Below, in pieces: positions 17,523 through 25,731 of a stretch of DNA of 64,000 nucleotides (position 1 is its first letter; each line of letters starts with the position of its first letter). The notes below the pieces were generated by a model. It was not told the origin of the DNA. It made no database searches and saw nothing but the letters and a program-made list of their open reading frames with translations. The position numbers were made by a program, and so were the translations under genes. The stretch comes from G965202915 sp965205955 (lineage in GTDB: Bacteria; Pseudomonadota; Gammaproteobacteria; Eutrophobiales; Eutrophobiaceae): contig OZ242192.1 of NCBI GenBank assembly GCA_965205955.1, forward strand, positions 310,001 to 374,000, written 5' to 3'.

Positions 17523-19523
17523 CTAGAAGCGGTAGCGAAGCGTAACAAACAGTTCATCTTCATTTTGTGCCGTGCCAATCGGGCCCGCACGGAAACGACC
17601 CAGAGGTTCATAACCGCCCAGACCGGCACTGGGCCCAAGTGGACCCCCGGGAACCCCCCCGGTAAACGGTGGAAATACATTGGCGCTCCGGTTATCGTCA
17701 AAGGATCTTGCCCCGGTTCCAAACTTCATGTTCGCCCCTACCAGCAAACGCCAGTTATTGCTAATCAACCAATCTAAAGAAGGCTCTATTACCGTCGCAT
17801 TTGCCCGGACGTCATGTGCGGTAAGGATCTGCGGACTGACACGATCATTCTTGTAAAAGCCCTTGATTAACAGGGTGCCGACAAAATTATCTTCCCAATC
17901 CGGGATCCCTCTTCTGCCCAGAGGGCCGGACTCCAATTCATGATCGAGTATATGTTGGCCAAACACCTGGGCGGAAATCAGGAATGCGCGCCTCTTGTTC
18001 AGAAAAGGAATAAACGTCGGCCGGTCCGCACCCACTACCCAGCGAAACACATTGGATTCGGAAAACAGGCGCGGACGCAGAGTATTGGCAAATTCTTCAC
18101 CGCTGGTCCAGGCCGCTTCGGTACGGAAGGCCGTCTTGATCGAATCGACATAAAAATCAGCCGAGCCGCCAATCAGGAAGATCCGCGGGAACTCAATATC
18201 AAAGGCAATCAGGTAGTCACGTGGCAGTTCTTCACCACCTGTATCACCACCTGGTCCCATCACCCCCGGCGCAAGAAAAGGATTCACCGCCGGCACTCCC
18301 CCTCTGAGAGTAGGGAACTGCGAAGTATAATAAAGGGTGTTCACGGAAAAGCCGACTCCCTTGTACACCCCTTCGATTCGTGCGCCTATATCGGTTTCAT
18401 CGATCTCCCAATCAGGCAGGTCGGCACGGCGAATACCGATAGAATGTCTGGGAAAGTCGGTCTGAGCCCCGCCGCCGGCAAAATTGGAAACGGTACAGCC
18501 GTTCTCCCAACAGTTGTTCATCGCACGAAAGAAGGAACCCGCATCCAGAATGGCATTGGGTGAGCCGCCCTGCCCCAGATTATTGGGACGAAATTGTTCC
18601 CATTTCCACAAAAGCTGGAAATTCAAATCATCAAAGATTTTGGTTGCGCCTTTTCGATATTCGGCGGTGAATATACCCATAGGGATACGGATATCTTCCA
18701 ACTCGTCATAGATATTATTGCGCGAGAAATCGACCGGGTTGATCACGTCGAGCACACGAAACAGGTCGGTACGCCCCCAGACTACCTGTTGACGGCCGAA
18801 TGACACATCGATTTGATCACCGTTCTTTAACGGTATCGTGCCGGTCAAATAGGCCTCGCGAATAAAATCGAGACGGTCATTGAACTCCGGCGCCGCCAAT
18901 TCCTGTCTATCGTAGTCCAGATAATCATCGATGCAACCGCGTGAATCTTCATCACAGGGCCGTACCGGAACACCCAGCAACACCCCGCCGTCATCACCAT
19001 GCAGGGCTGTGCCCAGCAGCACCAGCCCCTCATTTGGGTTGCTGTCTACATCAAAACCAAACCCGCCGCCACCGGGCAAAATCGGATTGTCAGCGGTAAC
19101 GAGAGAAGCACCCCAGGGAGTAGTGATTCCGGCAGGCACTGCGCCCGGCCCTAAAACACCTGCAGGTACACCCCCTGACGTGAATGAAATCGAACCACCG
19201 GCGTTATTGCCAAACTCATCATCGTTTAGCTGATACACGGCATCATAGGTGCCCCGGAATGTTCCGTTGAAGGAGAAATGCTCGAAGATACCCACCCGGC
19301 CAAAATCCCTGGAGGCTTCAACCTGCAGGGTATTCCTGGCTTTTGACAAGCCGACATCATGGGATCGGTTGCGCGTCTGGTTTTCAACAAAGCCGTGCAC
19401 ATCCCATTTCTCTGCTGCCAGCGCGCCTTCAAAACATCCAATACTCAGGATAGTCAGTAGTATACACAGCAAACTATCCCCGATACCTCGCCACTCCCCA
19501 TGCTTTAGTAGTCGGTTACGCAT
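17523..19523 (-). CDS. DUF1302-family outer-membrane beta-barrel protein
   Basis: A protein of 666 residues with an N-terminal signal ending near GALAAEKW. The mature part begins WDVHGFVENQTRNRSHDVG, contains the DUF1302 hallmark GRQQVVWGRTDLFRVLDVINP, and ends in an aromatic residue (VTLRYRF), typical of outer-membrane barrels inserted by BAM. Glycine- and proline-rich insertions lie at about residues 110-170. It is the first gene of the four-gene export operon. A strong ribosome site (AAGGAAGGGGGGG) precedes the ATG. Family members are induced by hydrophobic or aromatic compounds in several bacteria, but transport has not been proven. Confidence 0.88.
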   Translation of the reverse strand: MRNRLLKHGEWRGIGDSLLCILLTILSIGCFEGALAAEKWDVHGFVENQTRNRSHDVGLSKARNTLQVEASRDFGRVGIFEHFSFNGTFRGTYDAVYQLNDDEFGNNAGGSISFTSGGVPAGVLGPGAVPAGITTPWGASLVTADNPILPGGGGFGFDVDSNPNEGLVLLGTALHGDDGGVLLGVPVRPCDEDSRGCIDDYLDYDRQELAAPEFNDRLDFIREAYLTGTIPLKNGDQIDVSFGRQQVVWGRTDLFRVLDVINPVDFSRNNIYDELEDIRIPMGIFTAEYRKGATKIFDDLNFQLLWKWEQFRPNNLGQGGSPNAILDAGSFFRAMNNCWENGCTVSNFAGGGAQTDFPRHSIGIRRADLPDWEIDETDIGARIEGVYKGVGFSVNTLYYTSQFPTLRGGVPAVNPFLAPGVMGPGGDTGGEELPRDYLIAFDIEFPRIFLIGGSADFYVDSIKTAFRTEAAWTSGEEFANTLRPRLFSESNVFRWVVGADRPTFIPFLNKRRAFLISAQVFGQHILDHELESGPLGRRGIPDWEDNFVGTLLIKGFYKNDRVSPQILTAHDVRANATVIEPSLDWLISNNWRLLVGANMKFGTGARSFDDNRSANVFPPFTGGVPGGPLGPSAGLGGYEPLGRFRAGPIGTAQNEDELFVTLRYRF

Positions 19524-19576
19524 TATTAATTCCCCCCCTTCCTTATAGTAATGACAAATTAAATCATAAATAGTAA

Positions 19577-19607
19577 ATTATATCGATATTTTTTATTTTG
19601 TCGATAT
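19577..19607 (-). promoter_or_regulatory. Promoter and paired TATCGA operator of the DUF1302 operon
   Basis: On the minus strand TCGACA (19599-19604) and TATAAT (19577-19582), 16 bp apart, form a plausible sigma-70 promoter. The boxes ATATCGATAT at 19580-19589 and TTGTCGATAT at 19598-19607 overlap it, spaced 18 bp as at the amn/gntR promoter. A repressor on these boxes would occlude RNA polymerase. Assignment to the GntR protein at 11,965 is inference from the shared pattern. Confidence 0.6.
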
Positions 19608-19667
19608 TTTTAAACCTCCAGAATACAGGCTGGTTCTTTAGTTAAGTCATTGTTTTTTATAATTTTA

Positions 19668-20588
19668 TCAGGTTACCACGCTCAAAAAACGCTCATTCAG
19701 TGTTTGATCGTGGTAAAAAATCGCCCCGCCGAGTTCGTCGGCCGTCCAGGTGATCGGTTCATGGTCCGGATACCAGGTGTAGTCACCGCAAAAGACCTCG
19801 TTACGATTGCCGGATGGATCAAAGAAATAAATCGTTTGCCCACGGGTAATGCCATGGCGGGTGGGACCAAGGTCAATCGGGATCTTATAGCGCCCGATAA
19901 TATCGGCCGCATGCAATACTTCTTCCCAGGTATTCAATAAGAATGAAGCATGATGGAGCTTGCCGCGTTCGGCATGACGGATGATCGCTATATCATGCGC
20001 CTTCATCCCACAACTCATGAAAGAGCCGATCTGTAAATTGCCATCCATGACGCGTTCGGTTTCGGCGAACCCCAAAACTTGGGTAAATAATTTAATGGAG
20101 CCTTCCAGATCATCCCCGTATAACAAGCAATGATCATAGCGAACGGCCTTCATGCCTTGTAACCCTTCCGGCCAGGGGTGCGGATTAATACGGCCCATGT
20201 CCGTGCCTTTTACATCTTTTTCCGCATAGAGTTCAAAGGTATGTCCCGTTGGTGAATCAAACTGCACACGTTCCCCACAGTGATTCAATTCACCGGCCGG
20301 AATACGTTCAACATTGCATCCGAAATCTTTCAAGCCCCGCTCAAATTTTCCCAGAGACTCAACGCTGTCGACTTTGAAGGCCATGTAGTCCATACCCGGC
20401 GCATCGGCTGCACGCAGGATCACCGAAAACCAGTCCTGTTCATCCCAGCCTTTCAGATAGACACGTCCTTTGTCATCTGTCTCGATTTCAATCAAGCCCA
20501 TACGATCACGATAGTGGACCAAAGCCTCTTCCAAATCCAGAACCCGTATACCAACGTGTCCCGGTCTCAATACACCTGTCATAGCCAT
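19668..20588 (-). CDS. dmpB: Catechol 2,3-dioxygenase
   Basis: A 306-residue two-domain VOC extradiol dioxygenase of the XylE/DmpB type. Iron ligands are visible at H153 (VRYDHCLLY), H213 (KLHHASFLL) and E264 (RNEVFCGDY), almost exactly the positions known for XylE. It converts catechol to 2-hydroxymuconic semialdehyde. It is the last gene of the phenol hydroxylase operon, 31 bp after the ferredoxin gene. A strong AGGAGGGG ribosome site precedes its ATG. The product can go to the hydrolase or dehydrogenase encoded in the amn operon. Confidence 0.96.
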   Translation of the reverse strand: MAMTGVLRPGHVGIRVLDLEEALVHYRDRMGLIEIETDDKGRVYLKGWDEQDWFSVILRAADAPGMDYMAFKVDSVESLGKFERGLKDFGCNVERIPAGELNHCGERVQFDSPTGHTFELYAEKDVKGTDMGRINPHPWPEGLQGMKAVRYDHCLLYGDDLEGSIKLFTQVLGFAETERVMDGNLQIGSFMSCGMKAHDIAIIRHAERGKLHHASFLLNTWEEVLHAADIIGRYKIPIDLGPTRHGITRGQTIYFFDPSGNRNEVFCGDYTWYPDHEPITWTADELGGAIFYHDQTLNERFLSVVT

Positions 20589-20619
20589 TGGGAACCCCTC
20601 CTGTAATTATTACAAATAT

Positions 20620-20931
20620 CTATGAACTCGCTACTATTGCGTCTTTCATTTCGCCGACAATTTTCAGCCTCAGGTCGCTATCAGGCATACAACGGCATGC
20701 CAATACATATCCTGCTGCCTCTTCATTTTCACTAATATGCGCCCTGCTCATTTTTTTTGTCGTATATAGACCGTCGAGCACATGGACCTTGCATACACCA
20801 CAACCACCGCCACGGCATCCTACCGGTATGCCTTTTATCCCCAGCTTTTCCATTCCCCGCAGTACGGTCTGCTCATCGGAGCAGTCATAAACAATTCCGG
20901 TGTCATGCAAAATAATCTGGAAACTCGACAT
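20620..20931 (-). CDS. dmpQ: Chloroplast-type [2Fe-2S] ferredoxin (DmpQ/XylT)
   Basis: About 103 residues with the cluster-binding spacing C-x4-C-x2-C in VGCRGGGCGVCKVHV and a fourth Cys in LACRCMP. In phenol and toluate pathways this ferredoxin re-reduces the active-site iron of catechol 2,3-dioxygenase after oxidative inactivation. It sits directly before that gene. The ATG at 20931 follows a GAAAAGAAGATA stretch. An in-frame GTG at 20949 would add six residues. Confidence 0.9.
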   Translation of the reverse strand: MSSFQIILHDTGIVYDCSDEQTVLRGMEKLGIKGIPVGCRGGGCGVCKVHVLDGLYTTKKMSRAHISENEEAAGYVLACRCMPDSDLRLKIVGEMKDAIVASS

Positions 20932-20951
20932 TATCTTCTTTTCCGTCACTG

Positions 20952-22013
20952 TTAAATCGTTTTAAATAACGGGCTTTTCGGTTTAATATCTTTGTTTTCA
21001 TTGGTAAAAAAGTTTTCCATATACATATCTTTTTCAAATAAGCGCCCTTGCATTAAAGTATTCATACAGGCATCCACCATGGGTGGGGGGCCGCAGATAT
21101 AGGCTTTATGTCCTGCAAACCTGCCGCTAAAATGCTCGTTCGCCGCTTCATGCACAAAACCTCTGGCGCCCTGCCAATCCGAATCTTCGAATTCATCGGA
21201 CAAGGCCGGGATAAAGGTAAAATTATCGTGTTCTTTATCCAGCTCTTCAAATAATTTACGGTAATACAGTTGCTGTTCCGTTCTGGCGCCATAGACGAGT
21301 GTGACGGGGCGATTATCCTTATGCTCGAACAAATCGAGGATCATCGACTTGGGGCTGGATAATCCTGAGCCGCCAGCCAGGAAGATCATCGGGGCCGGCG
21401 CCGACTTTCGTACAAAGAAGCGGCCATAGGGACCGGAAAAACCCAGCTCATCGCCTACCTTTACTTCATTATGTATATAAGAGGTGCCCTCTCCCCCTTC
21501 GATCAGACAAACATTTAACTCTATAAGATTCGGTTCAGAAGGCGGATTGGCGATGGAAAAAGCCCGGGGCTGCTCAAGGTCCGGCAACCTTAAGTTAATG
21601 TATTGACCGGCCTGAAATTCTATTCCAGAATTTTCAATTGCCAGAAAAATCGCTTTAATTCTTGGGGTAAATGTTTCTATCTTTGACACCACGCCGACGT
21701 AATCTTTCACCGTATGACTTTCTGCGTCGGGCTCTTCCTCTATGTCTGCTTCGATCACCAGATCACATTGCGGAGTCGCACAACAGGCCAGGCACTTGCC
21801 TTCATCACGTTCCATATCCATCAAGGCAAACGGTGAGGCCTCACCATGGTTCACCTCCCCTTCAAGGACTTCGATCTTGCAAGTTGCGCATAAACCATGC
21901 CCACAGGCGTGGGGCAAATACACACCGGAGCGTAACGCGGCATCGAGAATGGTTTGCCCGTCTTCTATTTCGATGACCTCGCCGGTCGGTTCAATCGTTA
22001 CTGCATAAGCCAT
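20952..22013 (-). CDS. dmpP: Phenol hydroxylase reductase component (P5)
   Basis: 353 residues, identical in length to DmpP. An N-terminal plant-type ferredoxin domain (C-x4-C-x2-C in ACGHGLCATC) is followed by an FAD domain (RAFSIANPP) and an NAD domain (VYGARTEQQLYY, AYICGPPPMVDACM). It passes electrons from NADH through FAD and the cluster to the diiron hydroxylase. The reading frame extends upstream to 22100, but the ATG at 22013 gives the family start MAYAVTIEPTGEVIEI. Confidence 0.95.
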   Translation of the reverse strand: MAYAVTIEPTGEVIEIEDGQTILDAALRSGVYLPHACGHGLCATCKIEVLEGEVNHGEASPFALMDMERDEGKCLACCATPQCDLVIEADIEEEPDAESHTVKDYVGVVSKIETFTPRIKAIFLAIENSGIEFQAGQYINLRLPDLEQPRAFSIANPPSEPNLIELNVCLIEGGEGTSYIHNEVKVGDELGFSGPYGRFFVRKSAPAPMIFLAGGSGLSSPKSMILDLFEHKDNRPVTLVYGARTEQQLYYRKLFEELDKEHDNFTFIPALSDEFEDSDWQGARGFVHEAANEHFSGRFAGHKAYICGPPPMVDACMNTLMQGRLFEKDMYMENFFTNENKDIKPKSPLFKTI

Positions 22014-22032
22014 GATTGTATTTCCCTGCTCC

Positions 22033-22395
22033 TTAACTGCCGGAGCCTTTAATGCCATTGAGTCCGGGTGTTTTAAAACGAATCGAACCTTTATGAACAA
22101 TGCCGTTCTCTTTAATACTGGCGCTCATGTTGGGTATGAAAGGCTTGCCATCGCGCAACCACTCAACCTTGCCCCAATCTATATGTTCAAAGTCAGGATG
22201 CTGATCATAGGTAACCGGTATAAGTTGATCGATAATGCCCTGGAATGGCATATCGGACGGCACCGGAAAACACATCGGGGCATCGATCATTAAATGCTGG
22301 TCCCAACCAATGTTTATCAGTTGTATGCCCTCCGGATATTTATCGATGCTATCCATCGGGTCGAATTCATATTTCCCTATTGCTACTACCGGCAT
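22033..22395 (-). CDS. dmpO: Phenol hydroxylase P4 (gamma) subunit
   Basis: 120 residues, starting MPVVAIGKYEFDPMDSIDKY, with QHLMIDAPMCFPVPSDMPFQ and a C-terminal INVR-like IRFKTPGLNGI. This is the small gamma subunit of the (alpha-beta-gamma)2 oxygenase. It lies 34 bp downstream of dmpN and 19 bp upstream of dmpP within the operon. It has no cofactor of its own. Confidence 0.93.
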   Translation of the reverse strand: MPVVAIGKYEFDPMDSIDKYPEGIQLINIGWDQHLMIDAPMCFPVPSDMPFQGIIDQLIPVTYDQHPDFEHIDWGKVEWLRDGKPFIPNMSASIKENGIVHKGSIRFKTPGLNGIKGSGS

Positions 22396-22429
22396 GTTTT
22401 CCCCTTTGATCTATTTGTTTTCCTGTTGA

Positions 22430-23962
22430 TTACGCGCCGGCTTGTGCGGCTTCTTCCTGTTCCGGCCCTTCATCCAATCCTTTCAGGGCCTGCCAGCGTT
22501 TATGATCCGGAGAACCGTGATACTCCATATTGTCCACACCGTTATTTAACTGATACCACTTCAATACGTTCTCCAAACCTTCACCGCCACAATTACCCTG
22601 ATGGATTTGTTGCACCGGCATCCACGATTGAATGTATTTTTCCGCTTCATGATCGAAGATGGCCTTGCAGGGATCCGAGCAGAAGTTATAACGTTCGCCT
22701 TTGTAATCAGACTGCCGATAGGCGATTTGAGTGAAATCATCGGGCTCGGTATACCCCATCGGGATCTGACAGGTCTGGCACAACATAGGCAAGGTCTTGC
22801 TGTAATAGCGATTGCCTTCCCGTTCACGCTGGCGCCAGAATTCATAGCGCGGACGGTAGTATTTATCGAAAGTGTCCGGATATTTTTCCGACAACCAGTC
22901 GAGTTTTTTATCATCAGGTACGGTTGTATGGAAAGCCGCAGCGGCGGTATGGTTGTAAAAGATACTCCAAACCTGATGACTCAAATGGTCTTTTTCTCTG
23001 GCACAAATATTGGCGTAGTCCGGCATCTTGATGCCATAACGGGCCAGGTCATTGAATAAAGCGCCGCCGTTCTCTTCAAAATACACTTCCCAGGACTCTT
23101 TCCATGACATCGGACTTTCCGGCAAGAAGTAATCCATCATCATGCCAACCAGACCAAGGACCTTATAACCACGCCAGAGCCATTTATCGATCCAGCGCTG
23201 TACAATGGGCACATTGTCTTCATGCTGTTCAAGCAGAAATTTGATGCTCTGCAAACCGAGAGTCATATGGCGCGCTTCATCGGACTGTGCCGAGAAACCA
23301 AAGGTCACGGTTGCCATATCACCGTTATAGGCGGCGCCCGACATAAACGGCACAAACAGGAGATTGGTCAAGACATATTCAAAGGAAAAGCCAATGGCGA
23401 TCATGAATTCAAATGGACCGGCGGTGCGCGCGTCATCAAAAAAAGACTTGGGCACGGACAGGTACCAGACGCGATCATGCCAATGAGGGAAATTGTGCAT
23501 ACCATTAAAATGTTTGTTGTAATGACTAATGGTATGGATCTGCGTTTGTGCATGACGCAGTTCATCCAGAGACTGCATCTGACAGGCAACGCGGGCGCCC
23601 TCGCCACGGAAATGACGGCCGGTAAAAGCAAAACCACGGTGCGCCTGATATTCCAACGGCGATATACCCTGGATAAACAATTTCAATGCGTTCAGGTACC
23701 CGGCATCTGAAATATTCAAATGACCATTATGTTGCGCAAAGGCATCCAGGATGGCATAGAGTTTTTTTTCTTTCTCACCCTGGTATTTCCAGTAATCCTC
23801 CATGGTCATGCGAAATGGGTCTTCCCATCCATCCCAGTCTTTAATCTTGATCCCTTCATATCTATCATAAGGGAACACCTTGTCCATTGGCTGGTACGTC
23901 GTATCCCAACCCAGACGGGTCATATACTTGTAACGCTCTCTCATATTGAGTCGCTTTGTCAT
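22430..23962 (-). CDS. dmpN: Phenol hydroxylase large (alpha, P3) subunit, diiron oxygenase
   Basis: 510 residues, close to the DmpN length. Two E-x2-H diiron motifs are visible, LDELRHAQTQ and SDEARHMTLG, each in a four-helix-bundle context. A C-terminal zinc-binding-like region contains CQTCQIPMGY and NFCSDPCKAIFDHE. The subunit activates O2 and hydroxylates phenol to catechol. Flanking dmpM, dmpL and dmpO complete the hydroxylase. Ring specificity beyond phenol, such as methylphenols, cannot be read from the sequence. Confidence 0.96.
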   Translation of the reverse strand: MTKRLNMRERYKYMTRLGWDTTYQPMDKVFPYDRYEGIKIKDWDGWEDPFRMTMEDYWKYQGEKEKKLYAILDAFAQHNGHLNISDAGYLNALKLFIQGISPLEYQAHRGFAFTGRHFRGEGARVACQMQSLDELRHAQTQIHTISHYNKHFNGMHNFPHWHDRVWYLSVPKSFFDDARTAGPFEFMIAIGFSFEYVLTNLLFVPFMSGAAYNGDMATVTFGFSAQSDEARHMTLGLQSIKFLLEQHEDNVPIVQRWIDKWLWRGYKVLGLVGMMMDYFLPESPMSWKESWEVYFEENGGALFNDLARYGIKMPDYANICAREKDHLSHQVWSIFYNHTAAAAFHTTVPDDKKLDWLSEKYPDTFDKYYRPRYEFWRQREREGNRYYSKTLPMLCQTCQIPMGYTEPDDFTQIAYRQSDYKGERYNFCSDPCKAIFDHEAEKYIQSWMPVQQIHQGNCGGEGLENVLKWYQLNNGVDNMEYHGSPDHKRWQALKGLDEGPEQEEAAQAGA

Positions 23963-24009
23963 CGTTTAGGTCCTCTATCTACTGAATCCTTAGATTAAAA
24001 ACTGTTTAA

Positions 24010-24282
24010 TTATAAATCCCAATGCAGTGTGAACTCGTTTTCATCTTCCTCGACGTTGCCACCAAAGCTAATGAGCACTAACTGGATCTCCTGTGGGGAC
24101 CAATCCCGCCCCATCTTTTCGGATACGGTTTCACGCTTTATCGTCAAACGGCCCGGTGCGCTAATGCGCACCATCGCCGGTTGATACTCTACTTTTGCGC
24201 CGGGGTTGTCTTCTTCAATCGCTTCCACAATCATTCGGGTTTCATCTACTGCCTGTAGCGCCAAAAAAACATTGTCAGCCAT
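24010..24282 (-). CDS. dmpM: Phenol hydroxylase activator (P2, effector) protein
   Basis: 90 residues with NVFLALQAVDETRMIVEAI, EYQPAMVRISAPGRLTI and the family stretch IQLVLISFGGNV. This cofactorless effector protein docks on the hydroxylase and controls its catalysis, like MmoB of methane monooxygenase. It lies 3 bp after dmpL, pointing to coupled translation. Confidence 0.94.
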   Translation of the reverse strand: MADNVFLALQAVDETRMIVEAIEEDNPGAKVEYQPAMVRISAPGRLTIKRETVSEKMGRDWSPQEIQLVLISFGGNVEEDENEFTLHWDL

Positions 24283-24285
24283 TTC

Positions 24286-25287
24286 TTATTTCCCGGTCAC
24301 GTCGATATTTATTTTTTCAGCACGCTTTAACAGGGCCAACTTGACTTCAGCAAGCACCTTACTGTCGTTGCCCATGGCTTCCTGTGCCAGGGGTTGAATG
24401 GCCGTTTCCACTTCCTGTATCCAATGGTTGAGCCAGGCGGAAATCAATTTCGCATTCTCTTCCGATTCCGCCGCGGCAACTTTTAATTGTGCATCGACCC
24501 AACGCGTGGTTTCCGCATACCAGATGGACATAAATTCAGTCAACATACCTTGCGCCACAATACCTTGTTGGTGTAATGCCTTTCCAAAATGATCAAAGAA
24601 GAAAGGATGCGCCAGACCATCCATGGCAAAATTCTGTGCGACAAAGAGTTCGAACCAGTCTTCCACTACAAAGCTGTCTTCAACCACTTTTCTCAATCCC
24701 TGCCATTGTTCTTTTTCCAGCCAATCCTGTTTTGCCTGTTCCAGAACAGCCACTTCGTTCTCACCTAACAACAAACCAATACGGGTGATGTATTGCGCGA
24801 TACCCAATCGGTCACCGGCATGAAACATGGCAGGTGCCGTGATCGCCGTTCCATAACCCATGGTGCAAATTTGCGCATTGTTCATATTGGCGCCCCATTC
24901 AAAATGACGCAGGGGGACGATGAAAGACAGGATTTTTTGTTTCACTTCAGCGGGCATAAAAGACAGGGTCCCGTGTTTTTCTACAAAGATGAAATTTTGA
25001 TCGGCCGTTTCCTGCAACCTGGCACGATTACCAACATAGGCGCCGTAATAATACTGGCGTGGATCCAGGAGTTTGTACCAATCATCCATTTTAATGGCGG
25101 TACGACGTTCATCGTATAGTTCAAATTCCGGTTGCCAGGTAGGCCGGTAATGAAAATTCGCCGTCGCCTGTAGATCGTAAGTCGCTTCCTGGTAACGGCT
25201 GGCCGGCTTATCCCCCAGGCGTTTTTCAATATGGGTAAAGGTATTTCTTATTGTTTCAACTTTTTTACTTTGGATATCAATGTGCAT
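24286..25287 (-). CDS. dmpL: Phenol hydroxylase beta (P1) subunit
   Basis: 333 residues of the ferritin-like beta subunit of bacterial multicomponent monooxygenases. It contains RPTWQPEFELYDERRTAIKM, DPRQYYYGAYVGNRARLQE and FDHFGKALHQQGIVAQGML. It lacks the diiron ligands of DmpN and is structural. It follows dmpK by 15 bp in the operon. Confidence 0.94.
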   Translation of the reverse strand: MHIDIQSKKVETIRNTFTHIEKRLGDKPASRYQEATYDLQATANFHYRPTWQPEFELYDERRTAIKMDDWYKLLDPRQYYYGAYVGNRARLQETADQNFIFVEKHGTLSFMPAEVKQKILSFIVPLRHFEWGANMNNAQICTMGYGTAITAPAMFHAGDRLGIAQYITRIGLLLGENEVAVLEQAKQDWLEKEQWQGLRKVVEDSFVVEDWFELFVAQNFAMDGLAHPFFFDHFGKALHQQGIVAQGMLTEFMSIWYAETTRWVDAQLKVAAAESEENAKLISAWLNHWIQEVETAIQPLAQEAMGNDSKVLAEVKLALLKRAEKINIDVTGK

Positions 25288-25302
25288 ATTTGTTGTTTCC
25301 CA

Positions 25303-25548
25303 TCAATTTCTAAAAACGGTGGCGCCGGCATCTCCAATACGCCAGAGCATTCGATCATATCCTCCCTGCATATCATCGTTCGGGGGCAAGGTCTCTACCT
25401 GATTGGTTTCACAAAAAGAACGAAACATGCTGAATGGCAGGACGAGCTCGACAAAGATTTCCGGATCATCAATGGAAAAATCAAATTCGACGTATTTATC
25501 ATTTTTAATCCCGGTAATCCGGACATACTTCTTTTTAAGATCGACCAT
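25303..25548 (-). CDS. dmpK: Phenol hydroxylase P0 (assembly) protein
   Basis: About 81 residues with KYVRITGIKNDKYVEFDFSI, DPEIFVELVLPFSMFRSFC and WRIGDAG, typical of DmpK, which helps incorporate iron into the apo-hydroxylase and is not needed in the assay mix. I chose the ATG at 25548 because a GGAGGGGG ribosome site precedes it. Longer in-frame starts at 25584 and 25602 fall at or upstream of the transcription start expected from the sigma-54 promoter at 25596-25611. Confidence 0.85.
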   Translation of the reverse strand: MVDLKKKYVRITGIKNDKYVEFDFSIDDPEIFVELVLPFSMFRSFCETNQVETLPPNDDMQGGYDRMLWRIGDAGATVFRN

Positions 25549-25595
25549 ACCATTACCCCCTCCAGTCGATTTGTTCCATTCCATAGAAGTGTATA

Positions 25596-25611
25596 AGCAC
25601 AATTTGTGCCA
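25596..25611 (-). promoter_or_regulatory. dmpKp: Sigma-54 (-24/-12) promoter of the phenol hydroxylase operon
   Basis: On the minus strand TGGCACAAATTGTGCT has GG and GC dinucleotides 10 bp apart, as sigma-54 requires, and a perfect TGGCAC -24 half. It lies just upstream of dmpK. Transcription would begin near 25585. Confidence 0.75.
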
Positions 25612-25692
25612 AAGATATAACTCATTGATTTTTAATAGCCTTGTTTGTGCCTGGAAAGAGCATCACATTGAAATGTGGTGAAATGATCAACC

Positions 25693-25705
25693 TTGATCTG
25701 ATCAA
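25693..25705. promoter_or_regulatory. Upstream activator site for a DmpR/XylR-type activator
   Basis: The inverted repeat TTGATCTGATCAA, with a further TGATCAA nearby at 25684-25690, lies about 90 bp upstream of the -24 element. It resembles the TTGATCAATTGATCAA activator sites of DmpR and XylR. A candidate activator is encoded at 50,594-52,252. Confidence 0.6.
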
Positions 25706-25731
25706 ATCGTCATGATGCGATGCAACATTTA

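Noticed and set aside
25549..25602. Upstream starts for dmpK at 25602 and 25584
   Set aside because: 25602 lies within the sigma-54 promoter and 25584 at the expected transcription start. Only 25548 has a good ribosome site in the transcript.
25637..25652. Second GG-N10-GC sequence as an alternative sigma-54 promoter
   Set aside because: It lacks the TGGCAC -24 half and lies farther from dmpK. The element at 25596-25611 is clearly better.
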